Positions 56,854-58,114 of a stretch of DNA of 58,114 nucleotides are shown piece by piece (within the stretch, counting starts at the first letter, position 1; each line of letters begins with the position of its first letter). Made by a program: the position numbers and the translations under genes. This stretch comes from Deltaproteobacteria bacterium (lineage in GTDB: Bacteria > Myxococcota > Myxococcia > Myxococcales > SZAS-1), in the NCBI GenBank assembly GCA_018266075.1, contig JAFEBB010000049.1, positions 1 to 58,114 of the forward strand, given 5' to 3'. The notes beneath the pieces were generated by a model. It had not been told where the DNA came from. It ran no database searches and saw nothing but the letters and a program-made list of their open reading frames with translations.

Positions 56854-58114
56854 GTGGAACTGGTCAAGGCTGAGCAGTTCATCAACCGCGAGCTGTCGTG
56901 GCTCGCCTTCAACGACCGCGTGCTGGCCGAGGCGCGCGACGCGAGCCTGCCGCTCTTCGAGCGCCTGAAGTTCATGGGCATCGTGTCGAGCAACCTCGAC
57001 GAGTTCTTCATGGTCCGGGTGGCGGGCTTGAAGCAGCAGCTCGCCAACGGCGTGGCCGAGCCCTCGGGCGACGGCATGCTCCCCGCGGAGCAGCTCACGG
57101 CGATCGCCGACCGCGTCCACGCCGCGGTCGCCGAGCAGTACCGCTGCTGGCGCGAGGACCTGTTGCCCGGCCTCTCGGCGCAGGGCCTGGCGCTCTTGCG
57201 CTGCGCGGACCTCTCGGGCGAGCAGAAGGCCGCGGCGAAGGCGCACTTCCTGACCAACGTCTTTCCGGCGCTCACCCCGCTGGCCATCGATCCCGGCCAC
57301 CCGTTCCCGCACCTGCGCAACAAGAGCTTGAACCTGGCGCTGCTGCTCCGCCGCGACGCGGGCAAGGGCCGCAAGAAGGCGCTGCTCGGCGGCACCAGCC
57401 TCGCCGTGGTGCAGGTGCCGAGCGTGCTCCCCCGCCTGGTGACGGTGCCCGTGGAGAAGGGCCAGGCCTTCGTGCTCCTCGAGGACCTCATCGCCACGCA
57501 CGCGGTGGAGCTCTTCCCCGGCTTCGGCTTGATGGAGGCGGCGCCCTTCCGCGTGACGCGCAACTGGGACCTCGCCGTCGACGAGGAAGAGTCCGAAGAC
57601 CTGCTCTCCACGATCCAGGAAGAGCTGCGTCGCCGCGACCGCGGCGTCTCGGTGCGCCTGGAGCTGGCGGCGCAGGCGTCGCCCGCGGTGGAGGTGGCGC
57701 TGCGCGAGCCGCTCGGTCTGGAGGTGAACGACGTCTATCGGCTCGACGGCCCGCTGCAGCTCAACGAGCTGGGCGCGCTCACCGAGTTCGACGCGCGCGC
57801 CGAGCTTCGCGTGGAGCGCTACGAGCCCGCGGTGCCGCCGATCTTCAAGGACGCGGAGAGCATCTTCACCGCCGTGCGCAGCAAGGACGTGCTGCTGCAT
57901 CACCCCTACGAGAGCTTCGAGCCGGTGGTGCGCTTCATCGAAGAGGCCGCCGACGATCCGCAGGTCCTGGCCATCAAGCAGACGCTGTACCGCACCGGCG
58001 GCGACTCTCCGCTGGTGCGCGCGCTGGCCCGCGCCGCGGAGAACGGCAAGCAGGTGGCCGTGCTCGTGGAGATCAAGGCCCGCTTCGACGAGGCCAACAA
58101 CATCGCCTGGGCGC
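56854..58114 (+). CDS. ppk1: Polyphosphate kinase (partial, runs off window)
   Basis: The first 420 codons of a plus-strand gene. Family marks: FINRELSWLAFNDRVLAEA, SSNLDEFFMVRVAG, HPFPHLRNKSLNL, the ATP-binding HHPYESFEPVV, and AIKQTLYRTGGDSPLVRAL, where Ppk1 proteins have their conserved core. It makes polyphosphate from ATP at the membrane. GTG 56854 has GAGG 5 nt upstream. The catalytic His regions lie mostly beyond the edge. Confidence 0.93.
   Translation, partial: MELVKAEQFINRELSWLAFNDRVLAEARDASLPLFERLKFMGIVSSNLDEFFMVRVAGLKQQLANGVAEPSGDGMLPAEQLTAIADRVHAAVAEQYRCWREDLLPGLSAQGLALLRCADLSGEQKAAAKAHFLTNVFPALTPLAIDPGHPFPHLRNKSLNLALLLRRDAGKGRKKALLGGTSLAVVQVPSVLPRLVTVPVEKGQAFVLLEDLIATHAVELFPGFGLMEAAPFRVTRNWDLAVDEEESEDLLSTIQEELRRRDRGVSVRLELAAQASPAVEVALREPLGLEVNDVYRLDGPLQLNELGALTEFDARAELRVERYEPAVPPIFKDAESIFTAVRSKDVLLHHPYESFEPVVRFIEEAADDPQVLAIKQTLYRTGGDSPLVRALARAAENGKQVAVLVEIKARFDEANNIAWA

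Overview
The window is a 58 kb piece of a very GC-rich, densely packed Gram-negative chromosome, with no RNA genes, prophage, insertion sequence or CRISPR visible. Several features point to the Myxococcota (myxobacteria). These are a eukaryote-like Ser/Thr kinase with TPRs, a DUF2378-like (Myxococcus paralogue family) protein, many signal-peptide II lipoproteins with Ser/Thr/Gly or Asp-Ala-Gly linkers, PilT/PilZ genes and abundant TPR proteins. The assignment to the phylum is inference from gene content, not from a marker gene.

Layout. 1-4.4 kb: a lipoprotein start, a stand-alone 5'-3' exonuclease, a group II truncated haemoglobin, aat, a SpoU/TrmJ-type RNA methyltransferase and a FabH-like ketosynthase. 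4.4-10.1 kb (minus strand): a PilT-type ATPase with an extra N-terminal part, a PilZ protein, then a hypothetical protein - TPR - pentameric ligand-gated channel operon, and DUF2378-like genes including a truncated one. 10.3-14.9 kb: a large P-type cation ATPase, small unknowns and an SDR. 15-20.7 kb: a run of exported lipoproteins (esterase, GH114-like hydrolase, dihaem cytochrome, Ser-rich/Cys-rich protein) with a tyrosine phosphatase between. 20.7-24.6 kb: a VIT-type metal transporter divergent from a Cpx-like envelope stress cluster (Spy/CpxP-like protein, proline-rich exported protein, response regulator, histidine kinase). 24.6-30.7 kb: TPR protein, small exported proteins, YjbQ, an MltF-like lytic transglycosylase and two paralogous small exported proteins. 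30.9-35.6 kb: a MerR regulator translationally coupled to a VIT-vWA protein, DUF3052 and a diacylglycerol kinase-like enzyme. 35.8-43.9 kb: glycan/lipid genes (GT-C glycosyltransferase, SDR, asnB, ArnC/GtrB-like GT2, MMPL/RND exporter). 43.9-54.8 kb: DUF2058, queF, pyrD, a catalase-like protein, a receptor Ser/Thr kinase, GNAT, DUF2127, a metallophosphoesterase lipoprotein, an unusual Fpg/Nei-family protein and a LuxR-type regulator. 54.8-58.1 kb: divergent ppx and ppk for polyphosphate turnover.

Most of the window is envelope biology: export, lipid-anchored surface enzymes, envelope stress sensing and glycan assembly, scattered among housekeeping genes. The least conventional signals are an 80-bp intergenic palindrome whose half-site recurs 25 kb away, a probably leaderless MerR gene whose promoter spacer holds a dyad and which overlaps a VIT-vWA gene, a bacterial pentameric channel in an operon with a TPR protein, and a Fpg-family protein lacking two canonical DNA-contact residues. 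I found no intact defence system or biosynthetic cluster.
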